Below, in pieces: positions 19,495 through 31,000 of a stretch of 64,000 bases of DNA (positions are counted from its first letter, which is position 1; each line of letters starts with the position of its first letter). This DNA comes from Cylindrotheca closterium (lineage: Eukaryota > Bacillariophyta > Bacillariophyceae > Bacillariales > Bacillariaceae), in contig CAKOGP040001335.1 of NCBI GenBank assembly GCA_933822405.4, positions 1 through 64,000 of the forward strand. Direction: 5' to 3'. Both the position numbers and the translations under genes were made by a program. A model generated the notes under the pieces. The model was not told where the DNA came from. It was given only the letters and a program-made list of their open reading frames with translations, and ran no database searches.

Positions 19495-20728
19495 ATGCGA
19501 CTTGCGCAATTCAGATTATTTGTTGTCTTGGCTTTGGTCATCTTCTTCGTTAAGAATCAAACATCGGTATCGTCTGACAAATCACTGCGAGCAAACGAAA
19601 AACGGATGGAGACATGGGTAACCTCTAATGAATCAATACAAGCAAACGAAAGACGGATGGAATCATCAGTAACGTCTGACGAATCAGTGCAAGCAAACGA
19701 AAAACGGCCGGAAGCATTAGCGAATCTATCGCCCAAAGTAGGACCTTGTCCACCTCCTGATCCTACTATTGACCAACTCTATCCTGGTTACCCACAAAAC
19801 CTTACTTTTTGGGAAGTTTGTTGATGAAAAGGGAAAACCATTCATCACTCAAGATTTCTGGGCCGACATTGTCGATAACAGAAGAACCTTTTTCTTTCGC
19901 CATACCGAAAAGCACAAGGCTAGTCCAGACGGACTAAGAGACTGGATTCGATCAAGGCCGCATCCCATTGCATTGGTTATGAATAATCAGGTGGATATGT
20001 CGTTTCCGCAATATCTGGGGGAGAATATGAACTATCACGTATATTTTAACGAAAAAAACCTGCATGCAGTTTATGCTGGCAACGCGCGGCACTTGCCTGA
20101 GTATCCAAAGTTGCAACCCATTCCCATTGGATTGAAATGGGCTTGGAAGAGGATAAGCCTGTTTGGAGAAGGGAAAGCCGATCGGACGTTACAATATATA
20201 GAGCATGGAGCGTCCAGTCCAGCGCAATCCGAAGCCTTGTTCCATCTCAAAAACAGGACAACCACTGTGTTTTGGAGACCAATGAACTTAAAATCAAATC
20301 ACAACACCAACAGGTACATCAGGGACACTCCGGCACTGAAGACACCCCGGTTTGAAATTCCACCCATTGTGAATGAGACTGCAAAGAAGTCCTTGTTTTT
20401 TGCATCCAAGTACGAGGGAACAGAAGGCTATTTTGGAGAGTTAAAGAAACACCGATTTCTCATTAGCCCTCCTGGCAACGGTCTTGATACGCATTCAACG
20501 TGGGAAGCGCTTTTATGTGGTTGTGTACCAATTGTTCCGCATTCTGCTCTGGATCCTGTGTATGAAGATCTGCCTGTATGGCTTGTCAACAGCTGGGACG
20601 AAGTCACGGATGCGAGTGTGAAAGAGAAAGAAGAGTACTTCAAGAAGAATGCCAACACATACAAGTGGGAGAAGCTCTATCGGTCGTACTGGGAAGAAAG
20701 GATATATGATGGTCTCTGTACAGTCTAA
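19495..20728 (+). CDS. Exostosin-like glycosyltransferase, frame interrupted once
   Basis: The N-terminal part (19495 onward) has a signal anchor and three 17-residue tandem repeats; the catalytic part follows in the next frame and ends at 20728. The catalytic region has a FFRHTEKHK block, PIGLKWAW, and the block HRFLISPPGNG...STWEALLCGCVPIV, typical of exostosin/GT47-type transferases of the Golgi lumen. The two frames can be joined in two ways. One is a 79-bp intron at 19738-19816 (AAA|GTAGGA...GGGAAG|TTT, phase 0, 384 residues). The other is a single-base insertion in the T5/G3 run near 19806-19813. The intervening protein segment (CPPPDP...QNLTF) looks genuine, which favours a frameshift or sequencing error. 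Acceptor sugar unknown. Confidence 0.65.
19567..19719 (+). repeat. Three 51-bp tandem repeats in the glycosyltransferase stem
   Basis: Three in-frame 51-bp units encode 17-residue copies related to VTSDESVQANEKRMES. They fall just after the membrane anchor, in the position of a Golgi stem region, so repeat number would change stem length. Confidence 0.85.
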
Positions 20729-20852
20729 AATTGCTTTTTAAAAAGCTTGTTCTGTCCATCATGCTCACAATCCAGTTGCAGTTGTAGTATGCTGATCTCA
20801 GGTGGTATGTTCAGCATGAATGTCCAAAACAAAAATAAGCATCACTTTAATT

Positions 20853-22693
20853 TTATTGCCATTGTTGCTTTCGCCGCAAGGATTCCAGGAGCTTTAGTTG
20901 TGGCCGCAGACTGTCCAAGCTAACCGAGTTTGCAGTCAAGAAACCAGATCCAGCCACTGCTGGAACCCCAATTCCAGGAAAACAGCTGTCACCAGTCACA
21001 AGCAAGTTTTTGACAGGTGTTCCCGGGAAAGGGAAGGACTCTTCTCCAGCAACAATGGCTGGACCATAGGAACCTTTGTGTCGGAGTAGGAATCTCTTAT
21101 GGGTGAGTGGTGAGCTGAGTTGTTTGTTAGTCATTTTCACTTCATCGAGAACAAAGGATCCCATTAGCGCCACAAATATTGCACTTACCCCACTTGTGAT
21201 ACAACTGCTCGTTCGCGAATATCTGGTATCACCTTCTCTAGGACACTCCATAGATATTGACTTCGTTCTTCTTTCAACGCTTTGTACTCGTCCGATTTGC
21301 GATCAATATTTTCCCACCTTGCGAAGTCCTCTGTCGCTGGAGTGTAGATGTGCAAGACCCCATAGCCTTCAGGTGCCAGTGAAGCATCGTGCACTGATGG
21401 AATAGAAAGGAGGACTGCATTGTCTTCCCCTTCCACACCCTTGTTCCAATCATCAACGTACATGTAGTGTGCCTGCAGCTGCTCAAGCTCCTCACGATTA
21501 GCTTTGAAACCAACATGAAGATGCATGAAAGACTTTCCAACAGGAGTATCCAATCGCTCTTGAACGAAGTCACTTGGAAAGTTGGACGTATCCACAATAC
21601 CACTCCCGAAGAGATCCCAGACCGACAGATTGCTGACTACAGCCTTATTGGCCTTGACAACTGTGTCACCTTTCTTCAGCCTGATTCCTGTTGCTTTTTC
21701 GTCCTGAATCAGAATCTCATCCACATGTGAATTAAGGAAAATGCTCCCTCCATGCTTCTCAATCCCGCGTACAAGAGCATCTACAATCGCCTTCGCTCCG
21801 CCGACAGGGCAGTCCATCACAGCTGATTCATCATAAAATTCTCCCATCATCATTGCCATTTCCGCTGTTATCGTGCCATCCGCTTTCATACCCGAAAGAC
21901 AAAAACATAGTAGATCAAGCCAGTTCTGCATGAAACTTGGTTTCGAAACTTTTGAGTTGTCGAGCACCTTTTGAAATGGCTTTGTTAATTTGAGATTTTC
22001 CAGTGGATTGAGAGTCGCAAACTTTGACATGTATGGCGCTGCTGTCGCGGCTGTTCCAATATCGCCTCTCAAAGCAGCGGTCGGAAGTGCGTGCACGGCT
22101 GCTGCCAAAGGCTCCATGTTCTCCATCAATCTATTCCAAGACTTGATTCCTTCCGCCCCATCAATCTGTTCAATGGTTCCACCTTTCTTGCCAAAGCCGG
22201 GAGTGTGGACAAAGTCGCCTTCCGGGAATTTCAATCCGAAAGTCGTGTACGGAACGCATTCAACGGGTTCGTCGATTACGTCCAGAATGGTTCTCAGCGG
22301 ATTGGAAGTTTTTGCAGGCAGGTCAGGGTTGAGGCCTGAGAAGAACGACGGACCAGTATCAAAGTAGAAATCCCCGACGTCTTTGTGCCTCGTCTTGAAT
22401 CCATGTGCAGCCCCTCCTGCAGCGTAATGCGACTCAAGCACGGCAACTGAATATCCATAGTAGCTCAACATTGCAGCACACGATAGACCACCAATTCCTG
22501 ATCCCACCACAACCACATCGTAGGAGTCTGACGGAGTTCGAGCTGCTGTTTTCGGTGGTGGATCAACTACATTGGCGACTGCCGACAGAGGACTGAAGGA
22601 ATTTTTTGATCCTTGCGGAGGAGAAGAAAACCCGTGCGCCTCTTCAGGTATTATCGAAGCTCCGAATAACAGTAATAGTGATGAATAACCCAT
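20853..22693 (-). CDS. Plastid-type carotenoid isomerase-like (CrtISO family) oxidoreductase
   Basis: Two exons: 21189-22693 and 20853-21114, separated by a 74-bp intron (GTAAGT...CTCAG; 21115-21188) that joins GG|C and reads VSQVGSPLTHKRF. The product is 588 residues. The signal peptide is followed by HGFSSP, an ASAFAP-like site, so plastid import is inferred. The dinucleotide-binding motif VVVVGSGIGGLSCAA lies near residue 60, and the C-terminus has the family block GDSCFPGIGVPAVAGSG. Relatives are CrtISO, phytoene-desaturase-related enzymes and retinol saturases; diatoms have several CrtISO-like paralogues, including one implicated in fucoxanthin formation. Which paralogue this is cannot be decided here. 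A broken 3' copy lies 2 kb away at 18818-19247. Confidence 0.88.
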
Positions 22694-22936
22694 TATATCG
22701 ATCCGTTGAGTACCAGGTAGCTCAGATGCATGACAATTAATGTAGGGTGAGTTGTTTTGGTTTTCTGTAATGATGGTTTCTGACGTGTCGAATCAATCAT
22801 CCATGCATTCGGATCAGTCACAACCGTAGTGGGTCAATCCAGTCGAAGATTTGGAATCTTCCCACCAATGGAAGGAGTTTGAGTAGTCACCCACGGTCAT
22901 TCAAGCAACAAGCTTTTGGAAGCATTGAATGAAACC

Positions 22937-25691
22937 ATGCAGGATGATACCGTAAACGAAGATACTCCTCTTGTGGCAGAAGATGGCACGTTTACATACA
23001 ATCGAAGCGTGTCAACTTATTTGGATGAAGCGATTGGTTCTGAACGTCAACATGAGATTGAAAAAGTTTGGCCTGCAGCTCATTTGATCCGCGATGCCAT
23101 TCTGGGAGAGATCGATGAACCTTATGACGGTTGGTATGATCCACATTCCAATCCTGCTAACAAGATGAAAAACAAATGCAGCCTCATATGCATTCGAGCA
23201 GAAAGTCGCATCAACGGTCTGATTGCTGTGACCATGTGGACCTTGATCCTCATCTCATTTTTCGAGCCTCCTCATTGGTGCCGTGTCTTAGGTCTTGACA
23301 CAGACCATCGCTATGGAAGCTGCGGTGCCGTTCTAGAAGCTACTGATCCTTCCGATGAGAGCATCTCCTACTACCCAAATTTTGGTCTCATGATGTTGAC
23401 TGAGCATCAAGCGCATACGCTTCAGCTCATTTGCGTTTTGATTCTTGTGTCTCGGATTTTGATCCGTATTGGCAGAAATGGATTCGAGATGTGGCGGTTC
23501 TTTCATCCTGAAATCCGTTATGCGAATTCACTGCGTCTATTGAGTTTGATCTTGTTATGCTTCAAGGGGACCGTGATGTTTCATCCGTTTCTCAGACTGT
23601 TATTACTAGGTTCATATCTCAAGGATTGTCAAAAGGAAATCGTTTCACTTGTGAAGCTGATCCCTGATGTGGTCTCCATTATGGTCATTGTTGGTGCTAT
23701 CACTGCTTTTTACTCAGGTGAGCCCCGACCTATCATTTCACACAATGCAGGAAAAATGGCATCACCACTAACACTTTCCTCCAAATATAGTGGTGGGTGT
23801 CCTGCTTTTCGATGTTTCTGAACAAGGACAACGAGATTTCCCCAACTGGATCGAAGGCGTTTGGACATTGTGGATCTGTGTAACCACTGCTAATTATCCA
23901 GATGGTAAGTTTGTCATTGTTTCGGTGGTTCGATCTCACTACTCGAACAAATAAATTGACATTTCTACTGCTTTGCTTTCATACAGTGATGATGCCCTCC
24001 TACAATAAATCTCGTTTCTCTGGTATCTACTTTGTTTCGTTCATGGTAATTGTATTCTTTCTGCTCATGAATATGGTTCTCGGTTCCGTCGTTGAACACT
24101 ACGACTTGGTGATGGAGAATAGAAAAAAGAAAATGGATCAAATGTTGCACCAGGATCTCGCTAGAGCATTTGAGCTGATGGATCCAAATGGTACTGGAGT
24201 GGTCACCCAGGATACGATACTTGCCTTGTTTGTAATTTTGAATGCAGACTTCCTAGATATCAGAAGACTTTCTGACGAAGAGACAGTAAAGCTATTCAAT
24301 TCGTTGGACGTTGATCATTCCAATGAAATCAACGCGGAAGAGTTTCAAGAGTTTGGAAAAGCATTTGCTGCTCTTGCTGCAGAGCCAGATTACACGACGA
24401 TGGTTCAGAAACGGTTCCCAGAAATTTATGCATCTGATGAATGGCAGAAAGTTTCAGCTTTTGTGAGAAGTCGAAAATTCGAGATGATAATTGAATGGTA
24501 CGCCAGGATCACAAGTACTTTATCGTTTCATCTCTCACGGCTCCTCCCCTCACATTCGTTGATTGGTTTGTAGCCTCTTAGTCCTCAATGCAGTTGTCGT
24601 TGTTATCCAAAGCTACCCAGAACTAGCTGGAGAGTACATTGCTAACGACACAGCAGGATACAATGGGGAGTTCAACATTTGGGAGTACTTTGAATCTGTA
24701 TTCACTGTGGCTTATACAGTCGAAGCTACTATCAAGATCCTTGTTGACGGGTGGACAAAATACAGCGAATCTCCTCGAAACGTTTTTGATTTCACCATTA
24801 CAGTTTCTGTGCTTGCCGCCAGTATCTACGTTTACTATCCAAATGATTACGATGACAATCGATTGATCACATTTGTTGTCTTGCTGCGAGTTCTTCGTCT
24901 AGGAAGACTCCTCATGGCATTCCCCGCTTTCCAAGACATGTAAGATCTTTGTTCGTATCTGCTACTGCCAGTCATCTGCTTGACCTAATGCTGTCCATCT
25001 ACCTCCTCCTGCAGCACCGCTGTCGCACTCGAAATTATTCCAAAGTCGAAGAGCGTGCTTCAGCTCTTGTTCTTTGTAAGTTTGTATGATGATTTCAGTA
25101 AATTTTTCAAACAAATGACTGACATGAGAACCACAGGTCACCTATTTCTTCTCCGCGCTTGCTGTGATTCTTTATGGAGGTCTCATTACTCGAGGTTCGT
25201 AGAAACACCTAATTTGCATTTTGTTCTGGCCAATTGGCGACATGCTGACCAATTTCGCTCTCTTTCTTTCTCTTAGATCCGGAAAACCGTCTTTCCGAGC
25301 TTCTACTTGATACTGATTTTGCCAGTAATGAATATTGGGGCAATAACTTCAACGACATGATGAGTGCAATGAACGTCATGTTCAATCTCATTGTAGTTAA
25401 TAACTGGACTACTTGTGAAGGAGGATATGAAGCGGTTACAGAGGGGAAGGTAAGCGACACATGATTGATAACTGTCTTGTCTTTTTGGCCCCGCACCCAG
25501 CTTTAGCTCATGTTTTGACAATCCCTGGCGGAAATAAGATGGTTCGCCTCTTCTTCTTCAGTTTCCATATTGTGGGTGTTGTCCTTACCAACAATATTGT
25601 GATGGCATTCGTCATCAACTCGTTCCTTTCTCATCTTCGCGCAAAGAAGACAGGCCCAGAGTCGAACCAAGACGAATCTTTGAAGCAGTGA
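22937..25691 (+). CDS. TPC1: Plant-type two-pore cation channel (TPC1-like) with EF-hands
   Basis: Eight exons: 22937-23717, 23791-23904, 23987-24497, 24574-24939, 25015-25075, 25137-25194, 25277-25449 and 25539-25691. All introns are GT-AG (61-89 bp) and phase-consistent, giving 738 residues; Arabidopsis TPC1 has 733. Two six-helix Shaker-like repeats are visible. Filter I reads TTANYPD and filter II VVNNW, both characteristic of TPC channels. The linker holds two EF-hands: the first loop (DPNGTG...) lacks the final acidic residue, the second (DVDHSNEINAEE) is canonical. S4 of repeat II has the LRVLRLGR arginine series. In plants TPC1 is a Ca2+- and voltage-gated vacuolar cation channel. The longer frame upstream of 22937 has no ATG. 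The last acceptor (AAG|ATG) has a weak pyrimidine tract. Confidence 0.92.
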
Positions 25692-25816
25692 AGTGAATGT
25701 CCGAGTTGCAAACAGGCGGCACTCTTACTCACCAACATGTGCTAACATAAGATAACAACGAGTCACACCGCATACAGTACATGTCTGTCTTTCATTGCTA
25801 TTATAGTTTAGTGAGC

Positions 25817-27558
25817 TTATTTTGCTGACTTGGATCCAGACACAATATCATCAATGCGAAGAATCATGCAGGCGTTTTCGATTGCAGTCTTGATCGTTTG
25901 CACTTTCACAGCGAAAGGTTCCCAAATTCCCAACTCATTCATATCCACCAACTCTCCCGTAATTCCATTGATTCCAATGTGACACTTGGGGTCGGCAGCG
26001 TGCTTTGCTCTCAAAGCCGTGAGGGTTCGAATCACACTGACACCGCAGTTTTGTGCCAATGTTCGTGGGATGACTTCCATGGCATCTCCGACGGCCATGA
26101 ATGGTCCCTGTTGAATCCCTTCCACGAGTTGACCTTGCTTGCGAAGAGCAACTGCGAGTGCCATTTCCGTAGCTCCACCTCCTGGTAATAACCTAGGATT
26201 GTAGACTACATTTCGTACCACTTGCATGGCGTCCTGCAAACTACGTTCGACTTCGTTTAGGACATCCTTACTACCACCACGAAGCATAATTGTACAAGCC
26301 TTTGGTTCTTTACACTCTTCCAAAAAGCAGAACCAATCATCGCCCAACTTCCGCATTTCGAACAGACCGCACTCGGTACCGATATCGGAATCTTGAATCT
26401 CATCGGTTCGGGAACAAATGGTGGCGCCAACGGCCTTGGCCACACGATTATTGTCGGTCTTTCGCAACCGTCTGAAAGCAGTGATGTTAGCCTTTTGCAA
26501 AAAGTGTTGTGCCAAATCACTGACTCCCTTTTCGGTAATGACAATGTCTGGCTTGTGTTCAATAATTTGAATGCACATGTTTTCGACATATTCCTCTTCC
26601 AATTTGAGCATGGTGTTCCAATCTTGTTCTTCGGTGATTTCCATAGTAGTTTGTGATTCTCCCTTTTTGTATTCCAAGGGGGAATCCAACAAGAGGATCC
26701 GCGGATTTTCAATACGACGACGCATCTTGGAATGGGTGACATCCTTTTGGAACATGACACCCTTAATGACACGAGCATCTTCCAGTTCTCCTCCTGGAAT
26801 CTTTTCCACCTTGGCATATCGCTTAATGTCAACTGATGGTGAACCTCCGGGAGTCGTTTGTGTGACGGTATGTACGGCTTGAATGGCCATGTCCACCAAC
26901 ATGTCGTTCCACCGTGAGGAAAAGTTGGTTCCGATACTACTCAATACCAATTTGGAAATCATTGCATTGTCACTCTTTACATCGACTTCGATTGCCAAAT
27001 CTTCACAGATTTTGAGCCCAGCTGCCAAAGCCTTGGTGTAGGCTTGCACAATGACAGTAGGATGGTACTTATTCAACAAGAATTGTTCTGCTTGGGCCAA
27101 AACTTGAGCACTCAGCACAATGACAGAGGTAGTTCCATCCCCAACTTCTTCCTCTTGCGCCCGACTGAGTTCAATCATGGACTTGGCGGTGGGGTGACTC
27201 ACATCAACCTCTCTCAAAATGCAATTTCCATCATTGGTCATGACAATTCCTCCCATGGGATCCAACAACATTTTCAACATACTCTGAGGACCCAACGTCG
27301 TTCTAATAATATTGGCAACAGCAACAGCCGCTCGGATATTTCCAAGTTGAGCTTCACGTCCTGTCTGTCGCTGTGTTTTGGTATCTGGATTGTGGATTAT
27401 GAATCGTGGAGGAAAGAAAAGGAAAGAAAAAGGAAAACAATGATTAGCACACACAAAACGAAGGAAATGCACATGCTTTTCAGGGCAATCTCGTGTTCTC
27501 ATTACTCACTTAGTACCATCACTTGTCCCATTCCTGGGGGAGCTCCCATTGATGCCAT
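25817..27558 (-). CDS. CCT3: T-complex chaperonin subunit gamma (CCT3)
   Basis: Two exons: 27510-27558 and 25817-27384, with a 125-bp intron (27385-27509; GTGAGT...CCAG) joining A|AT and reading VMVLNTKTQRQTGR. The product is 538 residues, close to the usual 540-545. Group II chaperonin motifs are all present: LGPQSMLKML, DPMGGIVMTNDG, EVGDGTTSV and GGGATEMALA. CCT3 is one of eight subunits of the cytosolic ring that folds actin, tubulin and other proteins using ATP. The first exon encodes only 16 residues; without it the frame would begin with an unrelated intron-derived peptide. Divergent from the GEN1-like gene. Confidence 0.95.
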
Positions 27559-28061
27559 TCTTACTCTTTTCTATTGGAAACGAAACAAGAAGGTGCGATT
27601 TACTGTACGATGATTCGTATACACCGTATATATTATCCAACAATAACTTAACTATGCACAGCCAAAAAAGCAATGCACTTGTTTTTCTTTTCATCCCCAT
27701 CGATTTGCCTCCCTCCATCTCTTCCAGATCGCGCAACTGTTTCGCGCATGAATCTCGCGCCAAATGATTTCGCGCGAAAAACCGTTGCTTTCCTTTTTGG
27801 CAACCGGTTTGAGGTTTGGCAACATCCATCACCAACGACCAAAAGCGTTGGAAAGCAACAGATGAAGCCGTTTCCATGTGTATCCAAAGTGTACTTATGT
27901 GTCGTCCTGAAAATCATAGTGCAGGATGGCGCGAACAATCAAGAGTCCTCACTTTTTGCCACACCTCCTGGCGTTGGGAGAAAAACAAACTCACACAAAA
28001 CAAGACAGGTTGACAATAAATCGACACTCACATTACCGTTTATTTCAACGAGAAAACAACC
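27559..28061. promoter_or_regulatory. Divergent CCT3/GEN1 promoter with E2F-like cluster
   Basis: 503 bp between divergent ATGs. Within 40 bp lie three E2F/DP-like elements: GTTTCGCGC (27739-27747), TCGCGCCAAA (27755-27764) and the perfect palindrome TTTCGCGCGAAA (27768-27779). E2F sites commonly control S-phase and DNA-repair genes, which fits GEN1 on the right. Binding is inferred from consensus only. A 130-codon frame crossing the region (27673-28065) has no recognisable features and overlaps the GEN1 start; I treat it as chance. Confidence 0.65.
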
Positions 28062-31000
28062 ATGACGGTTTCCTCTTTATGGAAGGCACTAGGTCGTGCT
28101 GGCTGTGGCAAACCAGTTGGTTCCAAAGAACTCCAAGAACATTTTTCCTTTCACGAACGGACTCATCCTTGGAACATCAATGACAAAAGAAGTTCTTCGA
28201 ATAATCATTGTCCATCGCTGGCGGTGGATTTATCCATTTGGATTTGCGAAGCTTTGACCTGTTCCGCTTTTGACAATTGCAAAACGGACCCATCGTTACA
28301 CTTAGTGTACACTCGAACCGTCAAGTTACTGAGTATGGGAATCAAATTGGTGGTGGTGATTGAAGGCAAACGACGGCAGCAACGACAAGGAGAAGGGGAA
28401 GACTCCTTTCGCAAACGACGCACTGGAACTCGTTTCTGGAATGCTTGTCAACGATGCGAGCAGATGCTACAGCTGTTGGGAGTACCTGTAGTCCGAGCCA
28501 AGGCCGAAGGGGAGGCCTTGTGCGCACTATTGAATGAGAAGGGCATTGTGGATGGGGTCATTTCAAACGATGGGGATTGCCTCTTGTATGGAGCCAAAGT
28601 ATTGTACACCAAATTTACCCTCGAGAATCTCGAAAAGAAAATGGTCATGCGGTATGATTGTTCCAACATTCGAGCTTGTGTTGACGATGATGACGGGAAT
28701 GAATACGATAACCAGCGCGAGCCCAAAGAGATTGTATCTCTGGACCGATCAGATCTCATTGCCTTTGCCATTTTGACGGGAAGTGATGCCGTTGGAGCTG
28801 GAATTCCCAAAGTAGGATGTCGAAAGGCCATTCGATTCATTAAAAAGTCTCAACTCGACAATCCCCTCAAGAGGAAGGATGCAGCCATGGATGAGCTCAA
28901 GTCCTGGGCAAGGGCAGCGTTGGTGGCAAAAGCAAACGCAATCGCAATCAACTGTATTGATGATGACACCAAGCCACAAGTCAATGCCAAGCACACCTGT
29001 TGCTGTTCGTGCTGTGGTCACCCGGGCACAAAAACAAAGCATCAGAAACAAGGCTGCGCGCTCTGTTGTACCGGACCAGGAGAACCATGCTTTGCTCTCT
29101 CTCCCGGAGCCAAGTTTCGTTCGGCCATGAGGAAAAAGGCAATGTCAATGGAGGTAGATTTCGATCCAGAGTCAGTCATCAGGGTCTATCAAAGTCCCAA
29201 CGACAATCAAATTCCATTGCCTCTACTTGGAAAAACCTCGACTACTTTACGAATGGCGTATCCCAACTTTCAAGGGTTTCAGGACTTTACCATGGTGATT
29301 CGGGGACAAAGCCTATCCGAGAGTCGAGAATACTTGAAGCAATCCTTGTCCTCTCTCATGGCTCGCAACGAATTACTCGATACTGACTTGCGTGAAAATA
29401 TCATTGACACAGCTACGTCCAAGAAGAAACTGCCATCCAACAAGACCAGGCCAGAACCTCGCAAGATTAACAAGACGATGGTTCGTGGTGGCAAACCTGC
29501 GTTCGAGGTGGAATGGATCGTCAAGGCGACTGTTACGGACTTTGAGGGCAATCCAATGAACGAATTCATATTTGCTACCATTGAAGATCAACAAATGGTC
29601 AAGAGGCGTTATCCCAAGCTGCTTGAAGACTTTGAAACACGGGAGAAAGAACGAGCAAAGCAGGGTGATGCCGAGCAAGAAAAACGCCGAGCCTTCCTAG
29701 AGTTACTGTGTACTGGCTGTGACCCGAAGGAAGAATCCAAAGAGAAAGCAGCAGAAGCTCGAAAAGTTGCAGGGCGCTGTTTTCGGGAAGACAAAAGGGT
29801 TTCGTTTGGAGTATCGGAGCCAGCGAATGCAGGAAAAGACGATGATCCGCACGTAGAACCAATTGATATGGAAATTACTTTCCTGAATGGCCACGATATC
29901 AAGGCAAAGTCGAGGGGTAAAAGGAAACGGGAGCGGAAACAAAGTATCTGGGGTGACGATGCGGACAATCTGTTGCGATATGTCTGCACCAAACCAAAGA
30001 AGATGACCAAGGAGGACGACTCCTCTTCAATCTGCACCTGTGTCTCTAGCATTGCGACTGCGGACGGAAAGGAAGTTGGTGATAAAGAAGATGATTCTAT
30101 GAAGTCCAGGTCACTCACGCCTGGGCACGTTCACTTTTTGGGTGCCAAACGAAAAGTGAAATGTCACATTGCCCCAAAAGCATTGTGTTTGGATGACTCT
30201 GGTAAGGACCCCTTTGGTGAGAATCGTCAGATGGAAGTTGCCCAGCCAAAGCGTCGCCCAATCCTGTCGACGTTTTGTCTCGAGCAGCGTCGCACCCCCG
30301 AGAAACAACCCGCAGAACATTCGTCTACATCTCGTCAATCATCGCTTGTCGCTCACAGCTGTAGGGATCATCAGATTATTGTTAGAAAGCCACGAGAGTT
30401 GAGTATAGAAGACAACCCCTACATCCACGAGAAAGAACACGATGAAGCGAGCCCTAGCCGATCTGCTCATTACACCCACGATCTTGAGTTGAGACACAAA
30501 GAAGACCATTTCCATTCAAGGAAGCAGCAGCAGATGAACTATGAATTGCGGGGTCGGAACCAAGACTTTGGTTTGAACGAGAGGTACAATGCTCCCCAAG
30601 ATCGACGGGAGGAAAATTATTGGCTACAATCTCCTCACCATGACTTGAATTCCAGGCATGCGCCTCCTTACAATGCCGATTACCTCATGCAGTCGCCACA
30701 TTCATCAAGGCGGCCGTATCCCCCAGAAGAAATTTCAGAATATGAACATGCTGCCTTTGTTGCGAATTCAGCCTTCAACAAGTACGACAACTCGTTCGAC
30801 ACCGAACCTTGTTACGAAGTAGACTACATACAAGCAGTACCATACTCTGTTGGTCTTGGGTTGAGCCATCATCACGACTCCAACCATAGAAAGCGACAAA
30901 AGTTTGAGTTTGATTCATTGGATTTCAATCAACAATTACGTCGTGAAGAAATGTATGATGTGCATCAAAGTCGAGAAGGGAAGGTCTCTAGACAGACTCA

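Noticed and set aside
27385..27502. Extended N-terminus of CCT3 beginning MRTRDCPEK
   Set aside because: This is intron sequence: it contains a pyrimidine tract and a GT-AG pair, and removing it restores the conserved CCT3 N-terminus.
27673..28065. A 130-codon frame with ATG in the CCT3/GEN1 promoter
   Set aside because: Low-complexity, overlaps the GEN1 start codon and the E2F-like cluster; no recognisable feature.
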